DNA of 64,000 bases from Epidermidibacterium keratini (GTDB lineage: Bacteria > Actinomycetota > Actinomycetes > Mycobacteriales > Antricoccaceae), in contig NZ_CP047156.1 of NCBI RefSeq assembly GCF_009834025.1, forward strand, positions 3,866,067-3,930,066, given 5' to 3'. A model generated the notes under the pieces. That model did not search any database. It worked only from the letters and a program-made list of their open reading frames with translations, and was not told the origin of the DNA. This document shows, piece by piece, positions 47,475 through 56,267 of this stretch (within the stretch, counting starts at the first letter, position 1; every line of letters begins with the position of its first letter). The translations under genes were made by a program, and so were the position numbers.

Positions 47475-49028
47475 ATGAACGAACAGGTGGTAGAGCGGAG
47501 CGCGGTGACCGCGCTCGCCGCTGCCCGCCGCTCACTCGCTCCGGCGATCAGCGCAGTGGTCGACGAGCTCGCCACCGAAGCACTGTCTGACCGCGAGCTG
47601 ATCGCCACGCTGAAGCTCGGCGGGCAGCTCGCTCGGCTGTCAGATGCGCTGTTGGTGGCGGCGATCGAGCAGGTGAACGAGCGCAACAATGCGCCTCGCG
47701 ACGACCGGTTGACGACACGGCTGGGTGCGAAGGATGCTGCTGAGCTGGTCCGCGCCGCGACCCTGTGCAGTGGCAAGGCCGCGCGCACACTCATGAGCGC
47801 CGCGAAGGTCACCGGTCGCGAACGGTGCCTGACCACCGGACAGCTACTGCCCGGACGTTTTCCGCACCTGGCTGCTGCACTGCGTGAGGGCGCGATCAGC
47901 GCCGCGACGTTCCTGGCCGCGACCAAACCCCTCAACGATGCGATCACCCGCATCTCCACCGAGGACCTGGCCGAAGCCGACCAGATCCTCGCCGCGTATG
48001 CCTGCGGCCACGGCAACAACGTGGCGACCGAGGATGCCGTCGGCGAGGACACCGACGCCGGCGCCGATGCCGACGGCCCTGGCGCGGATGCAGCTCTTCC
48101 GCCGCTGGATGCGGACGACCTCGCGGCACTGGCGCGGCGCATCACCGCCTACGCCGATCCCGACGGCGCTGAGCCGACGGAGAAACGCGCGATGGCCCGA
48201 CGCGGGCTCACTCTCGGTAAACCCAAAGACGGACTGGTGCCGATCAACGGGCACCTGATGCCCGAGACGGCCAGCCAGCTCGAACGCCTCCTCAGCGCGA
48301 TCATCAACCCGCGCAGCACCAAAGCCGACACCAACCTCGACCAAGAAGCGGCCGCGGCCGGCAGCGACGAGCCCGCAGCCAGTTCGCTCAGTGTGGCCGA
48401 TGCTGCCACCGCCGAAGAAGCTGCCGAAGCAGAGCTGCCGCCCTCGCCGGAGGAGCGCACCAGCCCGCAGAAACGCCACGACGCCCTCGCCGCCATCCTC
48501 AACCTCGCCGCCGGCGCAGCAGACGCACCCACCCTCGGCGGCGCGCCACCCACGCTAGTGGTCACCATCAGCGCTGAGGACTTCGAGAACCAGTCCGGCT
48601 GGGCCCACCTCGACGGACTCGATGTGCGCACCTCCTGGCACGCCGCCCAACGCATCGCCTGCATCGGGGTCATCCAGCGCGTCATCCACCTCGCGACCGG
48701 ACGCATCGTCGGAATCCACACCACCGGGCGCATCTTCAACGCAGCCCAGCGCCGCGCGATCATCGCCCGCGACCGCGAATGCATCATCCCCGGCTGCCAC
48801 ACCCCAGCAGCGTGGTGCGAAATCCACCACGTCCACGACTGGGCCCTCGGCGGTGCAACCCATACCGACAACGGCGTGCTGTTGTGCTGGTTCCACCACC
48901 GCACCCTCGGCTACAACGGCTGGCACATCCGCATGACCGACGGCCTGCCGCAAGTGCGCGGGCCGCAATGGTGGGACCCCCACAGGCGCTGGCACCAAGT
49001 CCACACCACCCTCGCCAGGGCTGGGTAG
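47475..49028 (+). CDS. DUF222 domain-containing HNH endonuclease (13E12-repeat type)
   Basis: A 517-aa protein with an N-terminal DUF222 helical domain (from VVERSAVTALAAARRSL), an acidic low-complexity middle (residues 180-225 and 295-330, Asp/Ala/Glu-rich), and a C-terminal HNH nuclease. The nuclease has CIIPGC (436-441), WCEIHHVHDW and LCWFHHR, matching zinc cysteines and the His-Asn-His core. These proteins occur in many diverged copies in actinobacterial genomes (the REP13E12 family in mycobacteria), often beside repeats, and are thought to be mobile or remnants of mobile elements. ATG was preferred to an upstream in-frame ATG because TCTAAT sits just before it. Activity is unproven. Confidence 0.88.
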   Translation: MNEQVVERSAVTALAAARRSLAPAISAVVDELATEALSDRELIATLKLGGQLARLSDALLVAAIEQVNERNNAPRDDRLTTRLGAKDAAELVRAATLCSGKAARTLMSAAKVTGRERCLTTGQLLPGRFPHLAAALREGAISAATFLAATKPLNDAITRISTEDLAEADQILAAYACGHGNNVATEDAVGEDTDAGADADGPGADAALPPLDADDLAALARRITAYADPDGAEPTEKRAMARRGLTLGKPKDGLVPINGHLMPETASQLERLLSAIINPRSTKADTNLDQEAAAAGSDEPAASSLSVADAATAEEAAEAELPPSPEERTSPQKRHDALAAILNLAAGAADAPTLGGAPPTLVVTISAEDFENQSGWAHLDGLDVRTSWHAAQRIACIGVIQRVIHLATGRIVGIHTTGRIFNAAQRRAIIARDRECIIPGCHTPAAWCEIHHVHDWALGGATHTDNGVLLCWFHHRTLGYNGWHIRMTDGLPQVRGPQWWDPHRRWHQVHTTLARAG

Positions 49029-49110
49029 ACAGTCAGGTCGGGAGCCGGGTGAGTCGTGCCCGAGCAGGTGATCCGCCCCGGAGCCCGATGAAAACTCGCT
49101 GCTATATCGC

Positions 49111-50988
49111 TCAGCTGGCCTGCGCCGGTGCGAACTGAGTGCGATACAGCTCGGCATACAGCCCACCTTCGGCAAGCAACTGCTGATGATTGCCGGACTG
49201 TACGACGCGGCCCTGGTCGAGTACGACGATGAGGTCGGCATCGCGAATCGTCGACAGCCGGTGTGCGATCACAATCGACGTACGTCCGGCCAGCGCCGCA
49301 GATAGGGCCCGTTGCACGGCAGCCTCGGACTCGCTGTCGAGGTGCGCGGTTGCCTCGTCGAGCACGATGATCGACGGCGCTTTAAGTAGCACGCGGGCGA
49401 TCGCCAGGCGCTGCTTCTCGCCTCCCGACAGCCGGTAGCCGCGGTCGCCGACGACCGTGTCGAGCCCGTCCGGCAGCGACTCCACGAGATCCCACACGTG
49501 CGCTGCTCGCAATGCCGCGACGAGCTCGTCATCGCTCGCGTCGGGCTTGGCGTAGGCCAAGTTGACGCGGATGGTGTCGTGAAACAGGTGCGCGTCCTGG
49601 CTGACGACGCCGATCGTGTCTCGCAACGATTGCAGTTCGACGTCGCGTACGTCGGTACCGCCCACTCGGACGGCACCCGCCGTCACGTCATAGATACGCG
49701 GCACGAGCTGGCTCACCGTCGTCTTGCCGGCTCCCGAAGGACCAACGAGGGCGACCATCTGACCCGGTTCGGCACTGAACGACACACCATGTAGCACTGG
49801 ATTCCGCGGCGCAGTGTCGCGGATCGCGATGTCCTCGAGCGACGCGAGCGAGACTTCAGCGGACGCCGGATACGTGAAGTGCACGCCGTCGAACTCGACT
49901 CCAGCAGCACTCGTATCAAGCCGGCGCGCGTCCGGCTTGTCGCTGATCTGCGGCGGGAGGTCCAGCACCTCAAAGACCCGCTCAAAAGATACGAGCGCGC
50001 TCATCACGTCGACGCGCACGTTAGACAGCGCGGTCAGCGGTCCATAAAGCCGCGACAGAAGCAACGCCAGCGAGACCACCGTTCCCGCGCTCAGGGCGCC
50101 CGTGACCGCGAGATAGCCACCCACGCCGTACGTCAACGCCTGCGCGAGGGCAGCGACCAGGGTCAGCGCGACAAGGAACGCCCGCCCGTACATCGCCGAC
50201 CGTACGCCGATATCGCGCACCCGATCGGCGCGATCGCTGAAGTAGCTCAGCTCACGATCCGGACGCCCGAAAAGACTCACCAGCAGGGCTCCGGAGACGT
50301 TAAACCGCTCCGTCATCGTGGTGTTCATACTCGCGTTGAGCGTGTAGCTCTCGCGGGTCATATCGGCAAGCCGGTTGCCGACCCGGCGCGCCGGGAGGAT
50401 GAAGATCGGCAGCAGGATCAGCGAGAGCACGGTGATCTGCCACGACAACGTGAGCATGACGCCGATGGTCAGCGCGAGCCCGACGACGTTCGAGACCAGG
50501 CTCGACAGCGTTGTGGTGAAGGCCTGCTGTGCGCCGTTGATGTCGTTGTTGAGCCGCGTGACCAGCGCTCCGGTCTGCGCCTTGGTGAAGAAGGCCAACG
50601 ACATCCGCTGCACATGCGAAAACACCAGCGTGCGCATGCGATAAATCAGACCCTCGCCGACCCGCGCCGAGAAGTAGCGGCTGCCCATCGACAAGGCGGC
50701 ATCGACAAAAGCCAGCCCCGCGATAGCCACCGCCAGCCAAACCACCACGGTGACCTGCTGCGAGCCCCCTGCCTGTCCGGTGATCTCGTTGACGACGTCG
50801 CCGGCCAGCAGTGGTGTGACCACCGCGACGACCGCAGCGATCACCGCGAGGACGAGAAACCAGCCGATCTCCTTGCGGAAGGGCCGGGCGAAACCGAGAA
50901 TCCGCCGCCAGGTACCCGGTGCGAGCTTCTGCGGCTTCGCGTCACGCCCGCGAAACGAGCGCATCGTTTGGTACGTCGGCGCAAACAT
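49111..50988 (-). CDS. ABC exporter, fused transmembrane and ATPase (multidrug/lipid type)
   Basis: A 625-aa half-transporter of the MsbA/LmrA type. Six helices occupy residues 40-330, including the ACVxx-like linker RLNNDINGAQQAF. The ATPase has Walker A GPSGAGKT (416-423), signature LSGGEKQR (520-527), Walker B IIVLDEATAHLD (540-551) and the switch histidine in IAHRLSTIRDAD. It should act as a homodimer that pumps drugs or lipids outward. The ATG is 40 bp after a promoter with a 19-bp -35/-10 spacer around a perfect palindrome, which predicts control by a MerR-family activator such as SoxR. No such regulator is encoded next to it. Confidence 0.93.
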   Translation of the reverse strand: MFAPTYQTMRSFRGRDAKPQKLAPGTWRRILGFARPFRKEIGWFLVLAVIAAVVAVVTPLLAGDVVNEITGQAGGSQQVTVVVWLAVAIAGLAFVDAALSMGSRYFSARVGEGLIYRMRTLVFSHVQRMSLAFFTKAQTGALVTRLNNDINGAQQAFTTTLSSLVSNVVGLALTIGVMLTLSWQITVLSLILLPIFILPARRVGNRLADMTRESYTLNASMNTTMTERFNVSGALLVSLFGRPDRELSYFSDRADRVRDIGVRSAMYGRAFLVALTLVAALAQALTYGVGGYLAVTGALSAGTVVSLALLLSRLYGPLTALSNVRVDVMSALVSFERVFEVLDLPPQISDKPDARRLDTSAAGVEFDGVHFTYPASAEVSLASLEDIAIRDTAPRNPVLHGVSFSAEPGQMVALVGPSGAGKTTVSQLVPRIYDVTAGAVRVGGTDVRDVELQSLRDTIGVVSQDAHLFHDTIRVNLAYAKPDASDDELVAALRAAHVWDLVESLPDGLDTVVGDRGYRLSGGEKQRLAIARVLLKAPSIIVLDEATAHLDSESEAAVQRALSAALAGRTSIVIAHRLSTIRDADLIVVLDQGRVVQSGNHQQLLAEGGLYAELYRTQFAPAQAS

Positions 50989-51029
50989 GGGCGTCCCTCT
51001 GTCAATCGTCTGTGATGTCAGCTGCCACT

Positions 51030-51060
51030 ATCATGCGATCTCAAGTCGACTTGAGGTCAA
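51030..51060 (-). promoter_or_regulatory. MerR/SoxR-type promoter of the ABC exporter
   Basis: On the minus strand -35 TTGACC (51060-51055) and -10 CATGAT (51035-51030) are separated by 19 bp, longer than normal. The spacer region contains the perfect 16-bp palindrome CTCAAGTCGACTTGAG (51040-51055). This is the classic MerR-family geometry. The 18-mer TCTCAAGTCGACTTGAGG on the plus strand matches the SoxR box CCTCAAGTTAACTTGAGG at 15 of 18 positions, as I recall that box. Confidence 0.75.
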
Positions 51061-51149
51061 CTCGCCAAGCCCCGAGCCCTGCGATCCTATGCGAGCTGCG
51101 ACCCGTAACGTCTAGCACGTTAAAACGCCCAGATCAGCGGGGAGCTTCC

Positions 51150-52346
51150 ATGGCGCATCGCGGCCGCAGCGCAGCGGCTCGGTCGATCGTCGCGTGGTTC
51201 GCCCTCACCGGCGTACTCGCCGCGCTCCTGCTGAGCTTGCCGCTGTTCGGCATCCCCGACGCGACCGGCCGGTTCGTGTTCATCGGACTGACCGCAACCC
51301 GTGGGGCCGAAGGCCTCGCCCTCCTAGCGTCGGTCGCTGCGGCGATCATCGCGATCGGCCTGCGCGACCGGCTCACCGCGCTGCCGTGGGCGGGAATGCA
51401 AGCGGTGTACGGCGTACTCGCAACGGTGTGGACCTTCGGTGGGGTCCGGGCCCGCCACGAGGAGTTCACCTTCGACGTCGACTCGGCGTGGCTCGGCAGC
51501 CGGCTCGACTCGTTGCTCAGCGACCTGTCGAACGTCGCCGCAGCGACCGTCGTCGCCCTCGGCGCCGGAATGGCGGCGGTACTGCTCAACGCCAGCATGC
51601 AGTCGCTGGTCGGTGCCGTCCAGGCGCGGCGCTTCGCGCCCATCGCCGCACTCTCCCCGGCTGCGGCGTGGTACGGCGACAAGGCCGCCGTCCTGTGCCT
51701 GCTGGCTGCGGTCGGCGTACTTGCTCTCAGCGCGATGGCCAGCGAACGGGGTCGCGGATTAGCCTGGTCGACCTCGCTCGGCCTGCTCAGTGGGTTGCTG
51801 CTCGCGGCCGGGGCGCTGTCTGGGTTCGCCGTCTTGACAGCGAGCGTGGGAATGCTGTGCATCTACTTCCTGCGCCGTCGTTCGCTGATGATCTTGCTCG
51901 GTGGGGCCGGCGTACTCATCGGGCTGCTCGGCGCGACCGCGCTGGGATGGTCGTGGCCGGACGAGATCGGCGCAGCGTCGGTCGCCGCGCTTGAGTCCTA
52001 CCAGCTGCAGGCCAGCGTCGTGGTGATGTCCGGGCTGATTGCGGTTGCGGTCGCCGGCCCGCCGCTGGTGGAGTCCGGGCGCAAGTTTCGGGGTACGCCG
52101 GGATGGCCGCTGATGTTGACCGGTGCGCTTATGCTTTTCGTCGGCGTGCTCACCCGGTCGGTGGACACCTCGGTGCTCGCCGCGATTGCCCCCGCGCTGC
52201 CGCTGCTCTCGGTCGGCTGTGTTGCGCCTCCGCGCTCGGGCGGCGTACCCGACGGGCCGTCCCTGCCGGTCGCGGTGCTGGGGGCGGTGAGCGCTATCGC
52301 AGCCGTCGTAATGTCACTCATCGTCTTCCGTACGCCGCTCGCCTGA
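51150..52346 (+). CDS. Multi-pass membrane protein of unknown function
   Basis: A 398-aa protein with about ten hydrophobic helices; no family is recognisable. Segments include ARSIVAWFALTGVLAALLLSLP, a hydrophilic loop RARHEEFTFDVDSAWLGSRL, and RRRSLMILLGGAGVLIGLLGA. It has no transporter or enzyme motif. GGGGAG lies seven bases before the ATG; a longer in-frame start lies in the ABC exporter and is rejected. It faces the exporter divergently across the MerR-type promoter, so it may share its regulator, and it ends convergent with the ABC-F gene. Confidence 0.65.
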   Translation: MAHRGRSAAARSIVAWFALTGVLAALLLSLPLFGIPDATGRFVFIGLTATRGAEGLALLASVAAAIIAIGLRDRLTALPWAGMQAVYGVLATVWTFGGVRARHEEFTFDVDSAWLGSRLDSLLSDLSNVAAATVVALGAGMAAVLLNASMQSLVGAVQARRFAPIAALSPAAAWYGDKAAVLCLLAAVGVLALSAMASERGRGLAWSTSLGLLSGLLLAAGALSGFAVLTASVGMLCIYFLRRRSLMILLGGAGVLIGLLGATALGWSWPDEIGAASVAALESYQLQASVVVMSGLIAVAVAGPPLVESGRKFRGTPGWPLMLTGALMLFVGVLTRSVDTSVLAAIAPALPLLSVGCVAPPRSGGVPDGPSLPVAVLGAVSAIAAVVMSLIVFRTPLA

Positions 52347-52355
52347 ACGATTGAC

Positions 52356-52383
52356 CGCGGGTCGTCGGCGACCAGGGCCCGCG
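52356..52383. terminator. Imperfect hairpin between convergent genes
   Basis: CGCGGG and CCCGCG pair around an inner region containing GTCG/CGAC between the stops of the membrane protein and the ABC-F gene. No T tract is present. A shared terminator is possible but weakly supported. Confidence 0.3.
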
Positions 52384-52399
52384 ACCAAGGCCGTGACGA

Positions 52400-53998
52400 C
52401 TACGCGAGGGCGACTAGGTCAGCGAGGTCCGGTGACCAGTTGTCCTCGACACCGTCGGGAAGCAGGATGACCTTCTCCGGCGCCAGCGCCTCGACCGCGC
52501 CCTCATCGTGGGTCACCAGGATGACCGCACCGGTGTAGGTCTTGAGCGCGTCGAGCACCTGCTCGCGCGAGGCGGGGTCGAGGTTGTTGGTCGGCTCGTC
52601 CAGCAGCAGCACGTTGGCGCCGCTACTGACCAGGCTCGCCAGCGCGAGCCGCGTCTTCTCCCCGCCCGAGAGCGTTCCGGCGGGTTGGTGCACGCTGTCG
52701 CCAGAGAACAGGAAGGCACCGAGGATCTTTCGCAGGTCCGTGCTCGCCGCATCCGGTGCGGCGCGCGTGATGTTCTCCAGCACGCTGAGGCTGCCGTCGA
52801 TCGTCTCGTGCTCCTGAGCGAAGTAGCCCATCTTCAGCCCGTGGCCGGGCACGACGCGTCCGGAGTCCGGCGGCTCGGCGCCGAAAAGCAGCCGCAGCAG
52901 GGTGGTCTTACCCGCTCCGTTGAGGCCGAGTACGACGACCCGCGTGCCCCGGTCGACCGCAAGATCGACGTCGGTGAATATTTCCAGCGAACCATAGGAT
53001 TTGCTCAATCCTTCGGCCTGCAGCGGCGTACGCCCGGCCGGGGCCGGTGCCGGGAAGCGAACGCGAGCGACGCGATCGCTCTGGCGCTCCTCTTCGAGGC
53101 CGGCAAGCAGCTGCTCGGCGCGGCGCGCCATGTTTTGCGCGGCAACTGCCTTCGTGGCCTTGGCGCGCATCTTGTCTGCCTGTGACAGCAGCGCGCCGGC
53201 CTTCTTCTCAGCGTTCGCGCGCTCGCGCTTGCGACGCTTCTCATCGACGTCGCGCTGCTTGAGGTAGTCCTTCCAACCGACGTTGTAGACGTCGAGTACG
53301 GCGCGGTTGGCATCGAGGTACCACACCTTGTTGACAACCGCGTCGAGCAGATCGACATCGTGGCTGATGACGACGAGCCCGCCATCTTGGCGCACCAGGA
53401 AGTCGCGCAGCCAGCCGATCGAGTCGGCGTCGAGGTGGTTGGTCGGCTCGTCCAGCAGCAGCGTGTCGGCGCCGGAGAAGAGGATGCGCGCCAACTCGAC
53501 GCGGCGGCGCTGACCGCCGGACAGCGTGCTGAGCTGCTGTGCCAGCACGCGATCGGGCAGCCCGAGGTTGGAGCAGATGCGCGCCGCTTCGCTCTCGGCG
53601 GCGTACCCGCCATTGGCGGCGAACTGGTCCTCCAGCCGCGAGTAGCGAGTGATCAGCTTGTCGCGCTCGGCACCGTCGGAGTTTGCCATGCGCTCGGACA
53701 GGTCGGCCATGTCGTGGACGAGTACGTCGAGCCCGCGGGCCGACAGCACCCGGTCGCTGGCAGTGACGGTAAGGTCGCCGCTCTTCGGGTCCTGCGGCAG
53801 GTAGCCGACACTCCCCTTGGTCTCGACGCGGCCACGACCCGGCTGCGACTCGCCGGCGAGCACCCGAAGCGAGGTCGTCTTGCCTGCGCCGTTGCGCCCG
53901 ACGAGCCCGATCCGATCGCCCGGTTGCACGCGCATGGTGGCGTCGTCGATCAGCATGCGCGCGCCGGCGCGCAGCTCGATCTTCTCAGCGGTAATCAC
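52400..53998 (-). CDS. ABC-F family ATPase (translation factor / antibiotic resistance type)
   Basis: A 532-aa protein with two ABC ATPase domains and no membrane helices. Walker A is GRNGAGKT (34-41) in domain 1 and GLNGAGKT near residue 360 in domain 2; LSGGQRRR and LSGGEKTR are the signatures, and LLLDEPTNHLD and LLLDEPTNNLD the Walker B motifs. A charged linker (KRRKRERANAEKKAGALLSQ) lies between the domains. ABC-F proteins act on ribosomes, either as EttA/Uup-like factors or as drug protection proteins. A close neighbour of acn in mycobacteria (Rv1473) is of this class. The GTG start has GAGG ten bases upstream. Confidence 0.92.
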   Translation of the reverse strand: MITAEKIELRAGARMLIDDATMRVQPGDRIGLVGRNGAGKTTSLRVLAGESQPGRGRVETKGSVGYLPQDPKSGDLTVTASDRVLSARGLDVLVHDMADLSERMANSDGAERDKLITRYSRLEDQFAANGGYAAESEAARICSNLGLPDRVLAQQLSTLSGGQRRRVELARILFSGADTLLLDEPTNHLDADSIGWLRDFLVRQDGGLVVISHDVDLLDAVVNKVWYLDANRAVLDVYNVGWKDYLKQRDVDEKRRKRERANAEKKAGALLSQADKMRAKATKAVAAQNMARRAEQLLAGLEEERQSDRVARVRFPAPAPAGRTPLQAEGLSKSYGSLEIFTDVDLAVDRGTRVVVLGLNGAGKTTLLRLLFGAEPPDSGRVVPGHGLKMGYFAQEHETIDGSLSVLENITRAAPDAASTDLRKILGAFLFSGDSVHQPAGTLSGGEKTRLALASLVSSGANVLLLDEPTNNLDPASREQVLDALKTYTGAVILVTHDEGAVEALAPEKVILLPDGVEDNWSPDLADLVALA

Positions 53999-54090
53999 GA
54001 CACAACCTCAGACATCTTTTTGGACGGGCAAACCAGTCCAGTTTACGCCGCGGCGGTTGCGCGGCCTACGTGATTTCTCCCCGGCCGCGC

Positions 54091-54837
54091 CTACGCATCA
54101 GGATCCCCGCGTGGGCCCTCGATCTGCTTGCGCACGCTCGCCTCGATGGTGCCCATCACCCGAGGCGGCAACACGATCACCCCGCGCGAGGCGAGGTCCT
54201 TGAGCAACCCTTGTGCCCGGTCGACGTACGCCGAGCGCTCCGCCGTACTCGTCGCACCCTGCGCGTGCCGTAGCAGCTTGATCGCCTGGTCCAGCGCCGC
54301 GGCGTCTTCCTCGTCCAGGTATGACCTGCCGAGCCGGTGCGCCGAGCGCCGCGCCGATTCCCACGCTCGCTCGAGCCGCCCAACGCGGATTTGGTAGTCC
54401 TCGATGAGCCTCGGGTCGTCGGGGTAGGTCTCGGTGCGCAGCGCCTGAGCCTCGCCAAGCGCCTCGAAGAACGCCGCCGTCGGCTCCTGCGTGACATCAC
54501 TGATCGCCGGATACTGCAGCATCACAAACGGGTCTGTCTCATACGGTGCGTACGCGGCGAGTACGACGTCGTGTCGCTCAGTTGCCCTGCGCCACAGGCG
54601 TTCTCGGGTCGATACGGCGTCGTACGTCGTACCGGCTCGCTCTTCGCCTCGCGCCATCACCCACAACGGCGCGGCGATCCACGCAGCGCACCAGAGGCCG
54701 ATTCCGATCCGGGCGTACGCCGATGCGGGCCCGATAAAGCGCCAGGCGAGCAGACCGACCAACACCATCGCGACCGCGGCGATGACCATGCCCGATGCCG
54801 ACCGCCCCGAGGACTCGGGGGACGGTGACAGGCTCAT
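54091..54837 (-). CDS. Hypothetical membrane protein, 248 aa
   Basis: I do not recognise this protein. Two N-terminal helices (about 17-34 and 45-62) anchor it, and the C-terminal 180 residues are cytosolic or external, helical and rich in charged residues, with LERAWESARRSAHRLGRSYLD and DEEDAAALDQAIKLLRHAQG suggesting a helical bundle or coiled coil. The terminal IEGPRGDPDA is polar. The ATG is seven bases after TAGGCT, so the gene is leaderless. It sits between ABC-F and the divergent membrane paralogues. Confidence 0.6.
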   Translation of the reverse strand: MSLSPSPESSGRSASGMVIAAVAMVLVGLLAWRFIGPASAYARIGIGLWCAAWIAAPLWVMARGEERAGTTYDAVSTRERLWRRATERHDVVLAAYAPYETDPFVMLQYPAISDVTQEPTAAFFEALGEAQALRTETYPDDPRLIEDYQIRVGRLERAWESARRSAHRLGRSYLDEEDAAALDQAIKLLRHAQGATSTAERSAYVDRAQGLLKDLASRGVIVLPPRVMGTIEASVRKQIEGPRGDPDA

Positions 54838-54850
54838 GCGCCCAAGCCTA
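54838..54850 (-). promoter_or_regulatory. -10 element for leaderless 248-aa membrane protein gene
   Basis: TAGGCT (54850-54845) is followed by seven bases and the ATG on the minus strand, with no ribosome binding site between. Confidence 0.5.
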
Positions 54851-54920
54851 ACCCGGGGCGTGTCGGGAGGTTCTGCATTGCCGCGCGCTCGGCTGGCTAT
54901 CCTCCAGTCACCTTTATTGA

Positions 54921-56225
54921 ATGGCGATGCCTATGCACGAACGACAACCGATGTGGCGAGCCGCAGGCTTCGGCGCATTCGCCGGGCTGGGCGCCATCAT
55001 CCCGCTGCATCTCGCGCTCAACGCCGACTTCGGCGTCGCCGTCGTACTCATCGTGGTCGCGGCCGTCGTACTACTGGTCGCAGTTCGCGGATTCCGGCGA
55101 CAACCGTCACCAGGCAGCCGCGACGGCACGGTCACTCCCGGAGCGACGCCGACGGCGATCTTTGGAGGTGTCGCCGCGCTCGTGCTGATAACCGGTGCAG
55201 CTTTTCCGCCTGGCGCTCTCGCGGGCGCAGCCAAGTCCGACAAGTCCGTCGCGCAGGCCGCTCGCGACGGCAGCGACGACATCCCCGACGACAAGGAGGA
55301 TGAGTATGACGCGGACAACCAACTCGCGGAACTGATGTCGAGGGCTATCGAGGACAATGCCCTCGCGACCAGCAGTTTCGTCTCGGTCGAAATCGAAGAC
55401 TGGTCGGCTCGACTGAGCGTCTATGACTACGGCGATGCGATCCTGCGCACGTATGAGTACAACGACGACTTTGAGATCGACGTGCGATCAGTCGGCGTGG
55501 ACCCGGCAGAGGTCGCTACCTTCAACTGGTCCAGCGTGCTGATCCCGGACCTCACCGACGCCTACTCTGACGCCCTCTATACCTACGCATCAGCGTGGAT
55601 GACCGAGGCGATAGACAATCCGACGCTTCGTATTCAGGCCCAGGGCCTCGGGCAGCCGCCCCGGTTGAGCGTGACCGTTCCCGTCTCTGAAAACGGCGAT
55701 GTGCGCATCATCGAGATGCTCCCTGACGGGACGCTCCCCAGGTATTTCAACCCAAATGACCCCGAGACCGTGCTCGCCGAGGCCAACGCGGTTGTTGCTG
55801 AGTCCGGCGCGGACCCGGCAAACGTCGTGGAGCTTATCTACCAAGCAGAAGGAGTCGACGGTGCCATCCGGCCCGTGACGACATCCGCGCTAGAGGACCG
55901 GGCGGGATTGCTGGTGACGGTCGCCGGCACGGGTGAGCCAACGGCGTACGTCGAGCCGATCGGCTCGTTTCCGGTCACGACCCCGCGACCACCAGCGGGA
56001 CTGCCGACCTTCGACCTTACGACGGTCACCGGCGCCGCGCTGGAGGCGGTTGTGGAGGCGCACCGCAACGCCATGACGGCGTCACCGGACGTTGCAGCCA
56101 CCGCCGCGGTGCGAGTGGCCATGCTTGACATCGCCGGGGTCACGCAACTCACGGTGGAGATCCAGTTCTCCGCGCTCCCGAACTCTCGGGCGTTCTACAC
56201 GATCGGCGGCGAGCGTATCGGCTGA
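54921..56225 (+). CDS. Membrane-anchored protein of unknown function, paralogue 1
   Basis: A 434-aa protein with three N-terminal hydrophobic segments (FGAFAGLGAIIPLHLALN, VAVVLIVVAAVVLLVAV, FGGVAALVLITGAAFPPG) and a long, beta-rich extracytoplasmic part from about residue 100. It is similar in layout to the next gene: both start GFGAFAGLG/GYGLAVGFA-PLH-AL and both end in (V)E(I/L)QFS...GGER/NGER. No enzyme or known binding motif is visible. No Shine-Dalgarno sequence is evident; TATCCT lies about 18 bases before the ATG. Predicted secretion and low sequence conservation suggest an envelope role, which is inference. Confidence 0.6.
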   Translation: MAMPMHERQPMWRAAGFGAFAGLGAIIPLHLALNADFGVAVVLIVVAAVVLLVAVRGFRRQPSPGSRDGTVTPGATPTAIFGGVAALVLITGAAFPPGALAGAAKSDKSVAQAARDGSDDIPDDKEDEYDADNQLAELMSRAIEDNALATSSFVSVEIEDWSARLSVYDYGDAILRTYEYNDDFEIDVRSVGVDPAEVATFNWSSVLIPDLTDAYSDALYTYASAWMTEAIDNPTLRIQAQGLGQPPRLSVTVPVSENGDVRIIEMLPDGTLPRYFNPNDPETVLAEANAVVAESGADPANVVELIYQAEGVDGAIRPVTTSALEDRAGLLVTVAGTGEPTAYVEPIGSFPVTTPRPPAGLPTFDLTTVTGAALEAVVEAHRNAMTASPDVAATAAVRVAMLDIAGVTQLTVEIQFSALPNSRAFYTIGGERIG

Positions 56226-56267
56226 ACGCTGCGTGGGTGCCGTAGGCTGGGACTCCGGCCGATACGG

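Noticed and set aside
47475-49028. Active transposon or intein-type homing element
   Set aside because: No terminal inverted repeats, target duplication or transposase are visible; only the DUF222/HNH protein is present.
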